Shown here: positions 26,609 to 35,572 of the stretch, piece by piece | Layout of the letters: the number at the start of each line of letters is the position of its first letter | Position numbering within the stretch: the stretch's first letter is position 1 | DNA from: Acetobacter malorum | GTDB lineage: Bacteria > Pseudomonadota > Alphaproteobacteria > Acetobacterales > Acetobacteraceae | DNA length: 64,000 bases | Direction: 5' to 3' | Assembly (NCBI RefSeq): GCF_001580615.1 | Contig: NZ_LHZC01000046.1 | Span: 1 to 64,000 of the forward strand | Notes under the pieces: generated by a model | The model's input: only the letters and a program-made list of their open reading frames with translations | Told to the model about the DNA's origin: nothing | Database searches by the model: none | Translations under genes and position numbers: made by a program

Positions 26609-29143
26609 TCAGCTACCGAGGTCGAGGATCGCCCGGTCGGCACCTTCCACGATGAACTCCTTGCGTGGCGCCGGGGAACTTCCCATCAAGCGAGTGACAA
26701 GGTCATCGGCCTCAATCGCATCGGCGATGGATACCCGCACAAGCGTGCGACTTTCTGGCTTCATGGTTGTGTTTGACAGATCCGCATAGTTCATTTCCCC
26801 CAGCCCTTTAAATCGGCCGATTTTCACGCCAGAGCGGCCACGATTAGTGATCGCGAAAGCAAGATCGGAGGGCGTGTGGAGAATGATCTTGTCTGTCAGT
26901 TCCCCATCTTTCCCGTAGATTTCGAGGTAGGAAGATGCCCCTGCTTCTCCATCGGAGTAGAGTTTAAGGATTTCCTCACGTGCTCCAGCAAGGTTTTGAC
27001 CTGCGGGGGTATTCAGATCCAAAGCAGACACAGTGGAATTTCTGGTCACGTTGCGTCGTGACCACTCAAACTTCATCTCGCCATTTTCAAAATGGCCAGC
27101 GAATTTGATACGTGCGTCCCCAAGACGCGTCGGCATGCTCTCTGAGACTTTAGCGATGATGCCCTCAGCCCGCTCAGCGTCTTCAAATACGGAAGCGTCC
27201 CACCCGCCTGTTACGACCAGGCATGTGGTCAGTTCTGGTATTCCGATAGGTTCGTCAGCCTGTTTGATCATACTGGCAAGCCAGATGGCACGCTTAGCAG
27301 TGGCTGCCAGCGCGTCACCTTCAATACGCTCACCATCCCTTGTCACGAGGGTGCAGTTGACGATGCCGTCTGCAATAAGCTGGGTGCTGAGTTCATCATC
27401 ATCCAGAACATAACGGTCCCGCTTGCCCTTCCGGATACGGTAAAGCGGTGCCTGCGCAACATACAGGTATCCGTCATTGATGATGGATGGGAAACAGCGA
27501 TAGAAGAACGTGAAGAGAAGAACGCGGATATGTTCGCCGTCCACGTCTGCATCGGTCATGATGATGATACGCTTGTAGCGTAGTTTTTTGATGACGAACG
27601 CGATCCGCCCTTCTTCATCCAGCTCAAAAGAGCACCCGAGTGCAGACATCAGCGTGCCGATCTGTTCGCTGACGATGATCTTTTCCATGGAAGCGGATTC
27701 CACGTTCAGGATCTTACCGCGCAGAGGCAGAACGGCCTGGAAGGCTCTGTCTCGACCTTGTTTGGCAGATCCGCCTGCGGAGTCACCTTCCACGATAAAA
27801 AGTTCGGCCTTTTCCGGGTCTTTGGTCTGGCAATCTGCCAGCTTACCAGGAAGGTTGGCCAGCCCGATTGATCCTTTCTGCCGCACCCCATCACGAGCCT
27901 TTTTGGCGGCCAGTCGCGCCTTTGAGGCCTCCTCTGCTTTCGCAAGGATATCCTTGGCAGGGCCGGGATTTTCTTCCAGCCAGGCCGTCAGAGAGTCCAG
28001 GACCTGCGTGTAAACCGGGTTCTGCGCTTCATTGGAGATCAGTTTATCCTTCGTCTGGGACGAGAATTTCGGATCCGGCATCTTGATGGCGACGACAGCC
28101 GTAAGTCCTTCGCGGAAGTCTTCCGCAACGATTTCATCGGCTTTCTTTTTGCTCTGGTTGTTAGCCTGAGCATACACAGTCAGAGCGCGGGACAGTGCCT
28201 GACGGAAACCAGCGACATGAGTGCCCTGTGATCCGTCACCGGCCGTTTGCCGGATGTTGTTCGTGAACGCCAGAACAGTTTCGCTGTGTCCTTTGTTCCA
28301 TTCAAACGCGACGTTGACCTCGACCTCGATATCCTTGTCGCCCTGCTTGGACGGCCGCGTCCCACATGCAACAATGGGTGCCTTCAGGATAGACTGGAAA
28401 TCTCGCTGCTGATCGGTATAGGCGACGAATTCCGCCACGCCTCCGGTCGAAAGGTATTCCCGAACCACCGGCTCAGCACCGCGCAGGTCGGACAGGGTGA
28501 CTTTTACGCCGGGGTTGAGAAACGACAGCTCCCGGAAACGGCGCTCAAGCCGTTTGAAGTCGAACGTAATGCTGGGAAACACTTCGCGAGACGGTAAAAA
28601 AGTGACTGATGTGCCGGAGGTGCCTGCGGTCTCAGGGGCGTCCTCTACCTTGGTCGGTGCATCGGTCTCGCCGTCATGGAAAGAAACGCTCCCGCGCTTC
28701 CCGTTACGCCATGCAGTCACAGAGAGGGTGGCTGACAAGGCATTCACCACAGCAGACCCAACACCGTGCAGGCCGCCTGATGTCTTGTAAGCGTTCTGAT
28801 TGAACTTCCCACCCGCATGCAGCATCGTGAAGATCATTTCGAGAGTGGAAATCCCCTCTTCGTCATGGATGCCGAAAGGAATGCCGCGCCCGTCATCGGC
28901 GACTGTAACAGATCCGTCTGCGTTCAGAGTAATTTCAATTTTGGTAGCATGGCCGGCCTGAGCTTCGTCCATGGAGTTGTCGCCGATCTCAAACACCATG
29001 TGGTGGAGACCTGAGCCGTCATCTGTATTGCCGATATACATGCCTGGGCGGAGGCGGACGGCCTCCAGCCCCTTCAGCGCCTGGATACTTTTTTCATCAT
29101 AATCAGAAGGGGAGGGCGGAGCGCCGTTTATTCCATCATTCAT
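26609..29143 (-). CDS. gyrB: DNA gyrase subunit B
   Basis: 844 residues from the ATG at 29143. GHKL ATPase motifs are intact: DNSMDEA at 55-61, DDGRGIP at 83-89 and GGLHGVGS at 123-130. The transducer domain is followed by a TOPRIM domain with EGDSAGGSAKQGRD and DADVDGEH. The C-terminus 'GRFKGLGEMNYADL' is the standard gyrB ending, preceded by an insertion of about 160 residues in the TOPRIM region, as in Gram-negative GyrB. Two TATCCTTG elements sit 26 and 47 nt upstream of the start on the coding strand. Confidence 0.95.
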   Translation of the reverse strand: MNDGINGAPPSPSDYDEKSIQALKGLEAVRLRPGMYIGNTDDGSGLHHMVFEIGDNSMDEAQAGHATKIEITLNADGSVTVADDGRGIPFGIHDEEGISTLEMIFTMLHAGGKFNQNAYKTSGGLHGVGSAVVNALSATLSVTAWRNGKRGSVSFHDGETDAPTKVEDAPETAGTSGTSVTFLPSREVFPSITFDFKRLERRFRELSFLNPGVKVTLSDLRGAEPVVREYLSTGGVAEFVAYTDQQRDFQSILKAPIVACGTRPSKQGDKDIEVEVNVAFEWNKGHSETVLAFTNNIRQTAGDGSQGTHVAGFRQALSRALTVYAQANNQSKKKADEIVAEDFREGLTAVVAIKMPDPKFSSQTKDKLISNEAQNPVYTQVLDSLTAWLEENPGPAKDILAKAEEASKARLAAKKARDGVRQKGSIGLANLPGKLADCQTKDPEKAELFIVEGDSAGGSAKQGRDRAFQAVLPLRGKILNVESASMEKIIVSEQIGTLMSALGCSFELDEEGRIAFVIKKLRYKRIIIMTDADVDGEHIRVLLFTFFYRCFPSIINDGYLYVAQAPLYRIRKGKRDRYVLDDDELSTQLIADGIVNCTLVTRDGERIEGDALAATAKRAIWLASMIKQADEPIGIPELTTCLVVTGGWDASVFEDAERAEGIIAKVSESMPTRLGDARIKFAGHFENGEMKFEWSRRNVTRNSTVSALDLNTPAGQNLAGAREEILKLYSDGEAGASSYLEIYGKDGELTDKIILHTPSDLAFAITNRGRSGVKIGRFKGLGEMNYADLSNTTMKPESRTLVRVSIADAIEADDLVTRLMGSSPAPRKEFIVEGADRAILDLGS

Positions 29144-29169
29144 GGAAGGTGATGACCTTAAGTGGGATG

Positions 29170-29199
29170 CAAGGATAAAGCATCGGGCTGCAAGGATAA
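29170..29199 (-). promoter_or_regulatory. Paired TATCCTTG elements upstream of gyrB
   Basis: TTATCCTTG at 29170-29178 and again at 29191-29199, both on the coding strand of gyrB and 21 bp apart (two helical turns), 26 and 47 nt from the start. The phased pair suggests a protein-binding site as much as a promoter. Confidence 0.5.
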
Positions 29200-29279
29200 T
29201 TGGGGGCACCAAGGTGAACGCATAGCGAGCACGCAAGGACATTCCCAACGATTACAGGACGGACCATAACCCCGTGATT

Positions 29280-29288
29280 TTATCCTTG
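29280..29288 (+). promoter_or_regulatory. TATCCTTG element facing away from gyrB
   Basis: TTATCCTTG on the plus strand, diverging from the gyrB pair. No accepted plus-strand gene follows, only a palindrome at 29371-29390, so a short untranslated transcript is possible. Confidence 0.35.
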
Positions 29289-29370
29289 CAAGCACCACCA
29301 GCCAGATTGACTGTGAAGTCAAGAAAAAAATAATGGATTGAAGGACAAGGAAAAAATTGATCTTATTTTT

Positions 29371-29390
29371 CCCTCCGAGATCTTGGAGGG
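29371..29390. repeat. Near-perfect 20-bp palindrome
   Basis: CCCTCC and GGAGGG flank an AGATCT core. It lies between the end of the minus-strand gene at 29424 and the gyrB promoter region; the lack of a T-run on the minus side argues against a simple terminator. Confidence 0.45.
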
Positions 29391-29423
29391 CTTGTCAATA
29401 TGCTGGAGTTCCCGGTTGATCCG

Positions 29424-30212
29424 TCAGGGGGAGGGAGCGTCTTCCTCCGCAGGCGCATTCTCCATAGCGAATGCCACAGCCTCGTCGTGCTCTTCCAGCG
29501 CTGACAGCTTTCCATGTCCACTCATGTAAGAGTTTTCAGTCCTTGGGATAGCGTCGTTCTGGATGAGCTGGCGCGTGGTGAGGCCGCCCCCGGCATTCGG
29601 GTAATCATCCCAGCGGATCGACTCAAGGCAGAAGTTAAGAGTTTTCCATGCTCCCCAGGTTTCGAGGGGTTCTCTGCCGTCCTCACTATAGCAATCGAGC
29701 CGGATCACCTTTTCCTCGGGATAGACGGATATCTCAGCGCCGTCGAGATTGCGCATGCAACTGGCCGATCCCAGCGCCCCGGCGACTTCATCATGAGACG
29801 TCGCCTTGAAAAGACTATCAATTGATCCGCCACGCGATTTCATCAGGTCACGTGCCACAGCAAGTGCCAATTGAGCGAGATCCGTAGTCTTCCAGCGATT
29901 TCCGGTCTGTGATGAATGTGGAGGGGTATTGTCAATTGCCCCAACAGCCTTGAGGCCGTTTTCGGTGACTGAGAATTCCAGGAAAGCAATCTTGACAATC
30001 TCAGGGGGGATCTGGCCAGAAGGGGATGTCGGAGCCTCTTCTGAATGGCTGAAGACAGGGCCTTCTCGGAAAGCCTTGAGCAACGCGTTGACACGCTGCG
30101 TGCTGTTTTTGACGCACGAGTCAAAAGACAGAGAAAGAGCCTTCCGGATCTGCTCGAAGGACGGTTCTGGGATCACCCACCCGCCGTGCGCGGAAAAAGA
30201 GTTTGTAGGCAT
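29424..30212 (-). CDS. Unrecognised protein with EEDAPSP tail
   Basis: 262 residues, no family recognised. Helical N-terminal half, then a mixed region including 'AEISVYPEEKVIRLDCYSEDG'. The last residues 'APAEEDAPSP' are one of the clearest examples of the shared acidic S-P tail. GGTTCCTTG is 58 nt upstream on the coding strand. Single-gene unit. Confidence 0.6.
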   Translation of the reverse strand: MPTNSFSAHGGWVIPEPSFEQIRKALSLSFDSCVKNSTQRVNALLKAFREGPVFSHSEEAPTSPSGQIPPEIVKIAFLEFSVTENGLKAVGAIDNTPPHSSQTGNRWKTTDLAQLALAVARDLMKSRGGSIDSLFKATSHDEVAGALGSASCMRNLDGAEISVYPEEKVIRLDCYSEDGREPLETWGAWKTLNFCLESIRWDDYPNAGGGLTTRQLIQNDAIPRTENSYMSGHGKLSALEEHDEAVAFAMENAPAEEDAPSP

Positions 30213-30270
30213 TGATAAGGTGTGCTCCTGATGGCCCTGCGTTTGATCCCAGACCTAACTTGGGATCATG

Positions 30271-30279
30271 CAAGGAACC
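30271..30279 (-). promoter_or_regulatory. GGTTCCTTG variant element
   Basis: GGTTCCTTG followed by CATG on the minus strand, 58 nt before the start at 30212. The same 13 bases occur upstream of the gene at 36923 (36862-36874). Confidence 0.4.
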
Positions 30280-30295
30280 AATCAGGCTCTGGCGA

Positions 30296-30676
30296 TCAGG
30301 TAATCTCTAATGTTCGGGCGACGTAATTGGCCACATCCCGCATTCCCATGGAGAATGGGGATGTGTCGGAGTTCCCACATTTCTCCCGGACATAATTGAC
30401 GCCGTTATCAGAAAGACGACCTATAAAGGGATGATAGAGAAGATCACTGCTTTTGAGGACGTGATCGGTCTGACGGTGTCGATCTATTGCCCCCATCACG
30501 AACGAAAGAAGTGCAACTCTCCCAGCAAAATAGCTCCAGACATCTATCTCCGCGATAGATGCAAGAGAGGCTGTGCAGTTCCCAGCTTCAGCATGACTGC
30601 TGTCCTCGAAAGCCTTCAGCAAGATATTGCCTGTCATAATTGAGATGATGACGGGCTTCTTACTACGTTCAGTCAT
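30296..30676 (-). CDS. Unrecognised 126-residue protein
   Basis: Last gene of the 31623-30296 operon, starting 4 nt beyond the previous stop. No motif recognised; moderately hydrophobic middle ('VWSYFAGRVALLSFVMG'). Confidence 0.5.
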   Translation of the reverse strand: MTERSKKPVIISIMTGNILLKAFEDSSHAEAGNCTASLASIAEIDVWSYFAGRVALLSFVMGAIDRHRQTDHVLKSSDLLYHPFIGRLSDNGVNYVREKCGNSDTSPFSMGMRDVANYVARTLEIT

Positions 30677-30680
30677 TTAA

Positions 30681-30962
30681 TCATGTCCTCGTTTCAGCCT
30701 TTTTATCTGCAAGATGGTAGGAAATAGCCCAAGATAGAGCATCTAATTTCTTCCGGGCACTTTTTGTGTATATGTAGATACTTGTTCCCTCCAAATGTTG
30801 TGGGTTTAGGTTTTCAGGCTTTGCCTCGATCTCCTGCTTCATCTTCACGAGTTCTGAGGTGCTATAGTTCTGATAAAGTTTGACGGGGTCCCATCCGAAG
30901 ACCCCTCGCTTTCTCTTTTTTCCGTCAGCCGTCGGAGTTTGTTTGGCCTCAATGTCAGACAT
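30681..30962 (-). CDS. Unrecognised small basic protein
   Basis: 93 residues from the ATG at 30962, which overlaps the previous stop by 8 nt. Lys/Glu-rich with 'GKKRKRGVFGWDPVKLYQNY'; perhaps nucleic-acid binding. The frame remains open far upstream but that part lies on top of the preceding gene. Confidence 0.5.
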   Translation of the reverse strand: MSDIEAKQTPTADGKKRKRGVFGWDPVKLYQNYSTSELVKMKQEIEAKPENLNPQHLEGTSIYIYTKSARKKLDALSWAISYHLADKKAETRT

Positions 30963-31623
30963 GAAAAGCGTCCTCATAGGATGGACGGCGCCCACATGTG
31001 TAGTGATAAGGCCCAATGAGACGGTCTTTCTCAATGGTATGCTGGTAGAAGGTTTCACGTCTTTCGACGATCTCACCTTTCTCGTTAATTTTGTCGGAAA
31101 ATATCCCGTTCCTGTTCTCGGGCGTGATCTCAAGACGGGGTTCTGAGGAGGCCGGTGACCACTGAGCCATGATATCAGGAAGCCGGGAATCATACCCTCC
31201 GATTTCAGGGCAGGTCGCATAGCAAAGTGCCAGATCTTCAGTGACAGCATCACGCTCTTCGTCAAGAACGATGTGATCGATAATATGTGTAGCTGTTCTG
31301 TCGCAGTCGATAACCCAGCGCGTGATGGACGTGTAATTTGTAAGACGCTTCTCGCACTCGACCAAAAAACCATTTACCGCAGCCCGTCCCTTATTCCGGC
31401 ATGCAACCAGAAACCGCTTGTTAGGGTAGGGCCGTCTTGTGGTCAGATCCGCACCTTTTACATAACCGTCACCCAGCAATGTAATGCCAAGCTCAGGACA
31501 GGAAAAATCTATCAACCCACAATCTGGATGCTCTTTTCTTTCTGCGAACAATTTTGGATTGAAGTGATACAGCATAACGTTCTTTCCACAGACTGACTTC
31601 CAGGCAAGGCATTGAAAAGCCAT
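30955..31623 (-). CDS. Unrecognised 222-residue protein
   Basis: First gene of a three-gene operon. Cys/His scattered through the first half, acidic second half, no recognised domain. Its 5' region overlaps nothing, but it is divergent from the RNB nuclease gene with the TATCCTTG element on the other strand between them. Confidence 0.55.
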   Translation of the reverse strand: MAFQCLAWKSVCGKNVMLYHFNPKLFAERKEHPDCGLIDFSCPELGITLLGDGYVKGADLTTRRPYPNKRFLVACRNKGRAAVNGFLVECEKRLTNYTSITRWVIDCDRTATHIIDHIVLDEERDAVTEDLALCYATCPEIGGYDSRLPDIMAQWSPASSEPRLEITPENRNGIFSDKINEKGEIVERRETFYQHTIEKDRLIGPYHYTCGRRPSYEDAFHV

Positions 31624-31670
31624 TGCTGTGATTGCGAAAAATCGATTTCTTTGATATTACTCCATCAAAC

Positions 31671-31679
31671 CTATCCTTG
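31671..31679 (+). promoter_or_regulatory. TATCCTTG upstream element
   Basis: CTATCCTTG, 55 nt before the ATG at 31735, coding-strand orientation. Confidence 0.42.
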
Positions 31680-31734
31680 CAACCTGACTTTGGATCTTGC
31701 GAAAGGCCATTGGACAGTCCTTGAAAGCTGTATC

Positions 31735-33537
31735 ATGAACAGTTCATCAGCCGTTTACTCTTGTTTCACGATTGATTCCGCTGGGTCTCTCGATTTGGAT
31801 GATGCCTTCAGTGTTACGCGTGAAGAAGAAGGCTGGAGAATACGCTGCTGCATTGCTGACGTGTCATCCATCGAGAGAGGATCGCCATTAGAGGCGGCTG
31901 CGCGCAAAAACGTCGTTTCAGTCTATTCTGGCGATGCACTGCGAAAGGCCATGTTGCCCGATGAAAAGGTGGCCGAACGACTATCCTTGCTCCCAGAGAA
32001 TTCTGGCCAGTCCGTAATGGGCGTCACATTCCTTCTCAAGTTAGATTGCAGTGGGAATGCGGAGTGCTCTGATGTGGTGGTTGAGAGAGCATCCCTGTCT
32101 CACCGTGGACGATTTTCTCAGAAGGACATTTCCAAGATCCTGAAAGATGCGTCACACTCACTTCATGTGGAAATAAAATCCTATTACGACCTTGCTATCA
32201 GGCTGATGCGCCAGCGCATGAGCAATCTTGGCGTCAATGTCGACCAGAGAAGCGATGTCTACGTTGATTCGTCCGGGACGTTCCGACCGATGCGCCCCCA
32301 GGACGAGGATGTATCCGGTTACATCATTGTCCAGGAAATCATGATCGCCACCAACATGGTCCTGTCCATCTGGGCATTGCGACAAGGCGTTCCTGTGCTC
32401 TTTCGGAACCACATTGAGAGGCGGGACCAGACGGGGGACGTCGTTAGCCTGGCTGATATGCCCTTCACCAAGCTTCATGATATGGGGCAGGCATTCCTTT
32501 CGGCCACGAACCAGGGGCATATTGCCCTCCAGGCCCCGGCCTATGGTTGGTTCACTTCCCCGTTGAGGCGTTTCGTCGATTTCGTTAATCAGCACAACAT
32601 CATGGCTTATCTTGATGGGGTCGTCGTGTTCCCTTACGCCGGGGGCAAGCCCATGCGTGAACTGGCGGCCGAAATAGAACAGCACCTCGGTTCTGTAGAC
32701 GATCATTATAAGCTGCAGATGAAAAAGCGGGTCGCCAGAATCCTGGAGAATGATAAGCCCCAGGGGTTCCGCCATCTCACTGATAACGTTCTTCTGAGGG
32801 TGGTAGATGAAGCCTTTAAGGCCGAAGTCTACCCGAAAGGCCTACTTGAAGAATGCGCTCGCCGTATGAAGTCGGATAACGCTTCATTACGGTTCCATCA
32901 TGCATGCTTGGCGGGCAGCCCGGACTGGCAGCTAGTGGCGATGAAAGATATTGCGATGCGGCCAGTCCGCGCTGTATCCGTCGTCTCTTCCATCGGGGTG
33001 AACGACTCAGTATTGGATGTCGAATTCCACGACATCCCGTCTAATCCTGAAAATGGACTCTTGGGGCAGTCTGTGACGCTCTTGAGTGGACCTATCACCA
33101 AAATCGAACGACAAGGGTTCGGCAGGTCAAAAGCTATTGCCAAGCAGTGTGCAGCGATGCGCATGGTCGTCGAATACTATGACGTTCCGGACGGTGTTGG
33201 CGTCGCCAGCGGCGTGGCTACTTTCATCTCCCAAGCTGAAGCTTCAGGCAGCCAGAAACAGGCCAACAGAACGCCTGTGAAGAAGGGCTTCCTTGAGATG
33301 CCCTCCGATGGGAATTTCAAAGGGAAAATGCTGGAGTTCTGTCAGAAGTCAAAAGTCTCTGCGCCGAAGGCTGTGGTGCGTAAAGTGGAGGAGGGCGTTA
33401 AGGTCGAGCACTCGATAGAGCTGACTTTCCCATTCAAAGAAAAAACACTCACAGCTCAGGGGAAGGGATCAACGATCAAGGCGGCTGAGAAAATTGCCTA
33501 CAAATCTCTGATGCAAAGTTTGTTCCCCGAAATCTGA
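31735..33537 (+). CDS. RNB-domain exoribonuclease fused to dsRNA-binding domains
   Basis: 600 residues from the ATG at 31735. The protein starts directly with the RNB catalytic motif 'FTIDSAGSLDLDDAFSV' (Asp14, Asp20, Asp22, Asp23 bind Mg) and contains 'YGWFTSPLRRFVDFVNQ', the RNB signature near residue 285. The usual flanking parts of RNase II/R (two cold-shock domains and an S1 domain) are missing. Instead the C-terminal third has a segment 'GFGRSKAIAKQCAAMRMVVEYY' and a final dsRBD ('GNFKGKMLEFCQK' ... 'AQGKGSTIKAAEKIAYKSL'), where GKGxxKxxAEKxAY is the typical helix-2 motif. Expected activity is 3'-5' hydrolysis of RNA, aimed at structured or double-stranded RNA. A TATCCTTG element is 55 nt upstream. 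Confidence 0.8.
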   Translation: MNSSSAVYSCFTIDSAGSLDLDDAFSVTREEEGWRIRCCIADVSSIERGSPLEAAARKNVVSVYSGDALRKAMLPDEKVAERLSLLPENSGQSVMGVTFLLKLDCSGNAECSDVVVERASLSHRGRFSQKDISKILKDASHSLHVEIKSYYDLAIRLMRQRMSNLGVNVDQRSDVYVDSSGTFRPMRPQDEDVSGYIIVQEIMIATNMVLSIWALRQGVPVLFRNHIERRDQTGDVVSLADMPFTKLHDMGQAFLSATNQGHIALQAPAYGWFTSPLRRFVDFVNQHNIMAYLDGVVVFPYAGGKPMRELAAEIEQHLGSVDDHYKLQMKKRVARILENDKPQGFRHLTDNVLLRVVDEAFKAEVYPKGLLEECARRMKSDNASLRFHHACLAGSPDWQLVAMKDIAMRPVRAVSVVSSIGVNDSVLDVEFHDIPSNPENGLLGQSVTLLSGPITKIERQGFGRSKAIAKQCAAMRMVVEYYDVPDGVGVASGVATFISQAEASGSQKQANRTPVKKGFLEMPSDGNFKGKMLEFCQKSKVSAPKAVVRKVEEGVKVEHSIELTFPFKEKTLTAQGKGSTIKAAEKIAYKSLMQSLFPEI

Positions 33538-33554
33538 AGGAAGTCCTGAACAGT

Positions 33555-33584
33555 CACACCGCGCCTCACACATGGCAGGGTGTG
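33555..33584 (+). terminator. Weak terminator after the RNB nuclease
   Basis: CACACC (33555-33560) pairs with GGTGTG (33579-33584), followed by GCTCTGTTTT. It lies between convergent genes. Confidence 0.4.
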
Positions 33585-33592
33585 GCTCTGTT

Positions 33593-34387
33593 TTAGCGCG
33601 GACTGGCCTGCGTCACCCTGAAGAGCTGGTTGGTCAGAAACGATTCAGATATGGAATACATTGCTGACCTGGCCACATTCTGAGGCTTAGCTCTGTCTTT
33701 GTGGCGCAGCCGCTCCAGATCTTTATTGTGCTGGTTGTCTGCTATTTTGGCACACAAGGCCATGACGTAACTTTCAGAGGCAGGAGTGCTCGCGTCCCAG
33801 GACATGAGGTGCGAGATCTGCTTCTGATAATTATGCCATAGAGACAGGGGATCGAACCGGTCCACTTTGGCCGCATCAGTCTCCGGCTTGTCTTTTTTTG
33901 TAAGGAGGGCAACGGCTTCCACAACGACTGTTGGCAGGCCCATAGCCAAAAGATCTTCTCTGCAAAGGCGAAAGACCTCGCCACTCCCTTCTCCACGAAT
34001 GGTCGCGTCTTCTATGCTATCGTGCAGCATTCCTACGGCATACTGATGAACCGAGCTAGTCTCGTTGATCCCATGAAAGATATGTCTGGAGAGAGCTTCT
34101 GGCCTGTTTATGAATGCATCCATCTTGTCTGCAATCCGTCTCACATCCTTCACCCTCTGCTGGAGCGGAGGGGGAGCGCAAGGCTTAGGCATCCGAGAAC
34201 GCAGGATTCTGCAAGAGACCTCCGCGACAAACTGCAAATGCTCCATGTAATCATGACCGCCCCGATCCGTTTGTCCTGTGTGCAGAACCGATGCGATAAC
34301 GTTCACTTTCGCGGGCGACAGAGGCATATCTTTAACAAATCGAACGAGGTTTTTGTAGTCGATCTCGGAAATCATCCTGTTTTCCAT
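33593..34387 (-). CDS. HD-domain hydrolase, alarmone-hydrolase-like
   Basis: 264 residues from the ATG at 34387 (Met 34375 also possible). Metal-site motifs are in order: 'GGHDYMEHLQFV' (H), 'LHDSIEDAT' (HD..ED) and 'KIADNQHNKD' (D). HDxxED followed by ADxxxN is the pattern of the SpoT-type (p)ppGpp hydrolase domain and its small stand-alone relatives (MESH1-type). It may hydrolyse (p)ppGpp or another nucleotide and thus blunt a stringent or alarmone-based response. No synthetase domain. The assignment to the alarmone group is by motif only. Confidence 0.65.
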   Translation of the reverse strand: MENRMISEIDYKNLVRFVKDMPLSPAKVNVIASVLHTGQTDRGGHDYMEHLQFVAEVSCRILRSRMPKPCAPPPLQQRVKDVRRIADKMDAFINRPEALSRHIFHGINETSSVHQYAVGMLHDSIEDATIRGEGSGEVFRLCREDLLAMGLPTVVVEAVALLTKKDKPETDAAKVDRFDPLSLWHNYQKQISHLMSWDASTPASESYVMALCAKIADNQHNKDLERLRHKDRAKPQNVARSAMYSISESFLTNQLFRVTQASPR

Positions 34388-34437
34388 TCGGGAATCTGAA
34401 ATTATTATGGGGAAAGTGAGTGTGAAGTGAAGGTCAG

Positions 34438-35241
34438 CTACCCCGGCGCGCGCCAGACATCCAGATCGTTCAGACCCCCGGTCATTGAGGGGACCACGGC
34501 TCTCATGAATGCCTGACAATCACGAACAAACCCTCGCGCCTGCAGGACGGAAGGGCGCAGGCCGCAACGGTCGCGCGCGCCGGTCAGAATAATCTTCTGC
34601 CCCGGCCTCAGAAGGCTGAGTGTCACATTCTCAGCAACGGGGTCCGGCCAGGATATCAGGACAGGCTTTTCGGGATTGGCCGCGAACATCTCTGCGCTAT
34701 CGTTGAAGTCAGGCCGCCGCCATACTCCAATGCCATCATATCCCATATTGAAGCATTCTGAGGTTGTCATCTTGACGCCAGATGCATCCAGGACTGAAGC
34801 GAAGTAGCCGGTACCCTGGCCGAACTCCAGGAGATCCGTTATGCCCATCCGATCCCGAATGGCCTCTACCGTCTCAAGGGATGGAATGGACCACCCATAC
34901 CAGTCGCGCAATGTGGTCCAAAGGCACTCTTCCGGCATGCTTAACACATACCCATCGACTGCCCCGTCCCATTTCCCTCTTCTTTCCGGAACCCCCAGTT
35001 CATTGACGTCGGAGGGAAGGAAAGGAGACAGATCTTTGTAAGGAAAGGCAGCACCCCGTGTCGCCCCGTCCAGCATTTCGATCAGGGCCTGCGGCAAGGC
35101 AAGTCTTCTCAGGATGGCGACATGCATTCCCCAGCACTCATCCTCCAGGAATGATCCGTTTACTGGACGGGATGGCTCGCCGCTATGATGGGTGGGTAAG
35201 AGGCCTTTGTAGGGAATGAACGCCTCTTCAGGTTCTGTCAC
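34438..35241 (-). CDS. Possible SAM-dependent methyltransferase (degenerate)
   Basis: 267 residues, GTG start with GGAGG 8 nt upstream, overlapping the previous gene by 14 nt. A Rossmann-like motif I is visible in 'LLEFGQGTGYFASVL' and 'LRPGQKIILTGARD' could be a later strand, but the acidic ribose-binding residue is uncertain. The gene at 41731 has the same kind of core ('VLEVYAGNGYLASLL'), so both belong to one family on this element. Acceptor unknown. Confidence 0.5.
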   Translation of the reverse strand: MTEPEEAFIPYKGLLPTHHSGEPSRPVNGSFLEDECWGMHVAILRRLALPQALIEMLDGATRGAAFPYKDLSPFLPSDVNELGVPERRGKWDGAVDGYVLSMPEECLWTTLRDWYGWSIPSLETVEAIRDRMGITDLLEFGQGTGYFASVLDASGVKMTTSECFNMGYDGIGVWRRPDFNDSAEMFAANPEKPVLISWPDPVAENVTLSLLRPGQKIILTGARDRCGLRPSVLQARGFVRDCQAFMRAVVPSMTGGLNDLDVWRAPG

Positions 35242-35539
35242 CCTTGCGACCTCCGGGCAGAACCTTCACAAAAATCCATTCATCACTCGTTCGGGCCGCA
35301 TCCCCGTACGGGGCGGTCACTGCATATCCCGCATCCTCTCCGAGCTTCTTCATGTCGATGGGGCAAAGGCAGGATCGGCCCACAAGGCTGGTTTCGCTGT
35401 AACCTTCCAGAAGGGGAAAAGACCTCACGCTCACTCCCAATGCCTTGCTCAGTTCATACTGAGATGAAGCAATGGTTGTGCATCCTTTATCCTTCACGAG
35501 ACAGGCGTGGCACACGGAAACATCCTTCCAAAAGCGCAT
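35228..35539 (-). CDS. Small Cys-containing protein
   Basis: 103 residues with 'SVCHACLVKDKGC' near the N-terminus and 'SCLCPID' in the middle, a possible zinc or iron-sulfur site. Not recognised. Overlaps and precedes the putative methyltransferase; divergent from the deoxyribosyltransferase gene. Confidence 0.5.
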   Translation of the reverse strand: MRFWKDVSVCHACLVKDKGCTTIASSQYELSKALGVSVRSFPLLEGYSETSLVGRSCLCPIDMKKLGEDAGYAVTAPYGDAARTSDEWIFVKVLPGGRKGDRT

Positions 35540-35572
35540 TCAGATGAAGTATTATAAAGCATTGTATCAAAA

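Noticed and set aside
23686-29143. Topoisomerase IV (parE/parC) instead of gyrase
   Set aside because: The A subunit has a GyrA box (QNRGGKG) and six-blade-type C-terminal domain, and the B subunit has the GyrB-type insertion.
29338-29529. Plus-strand 63-codon frame near the gyrB promoter
   Set aside because: TTG start, crosses a palindrome and runs antisense into a good gene.
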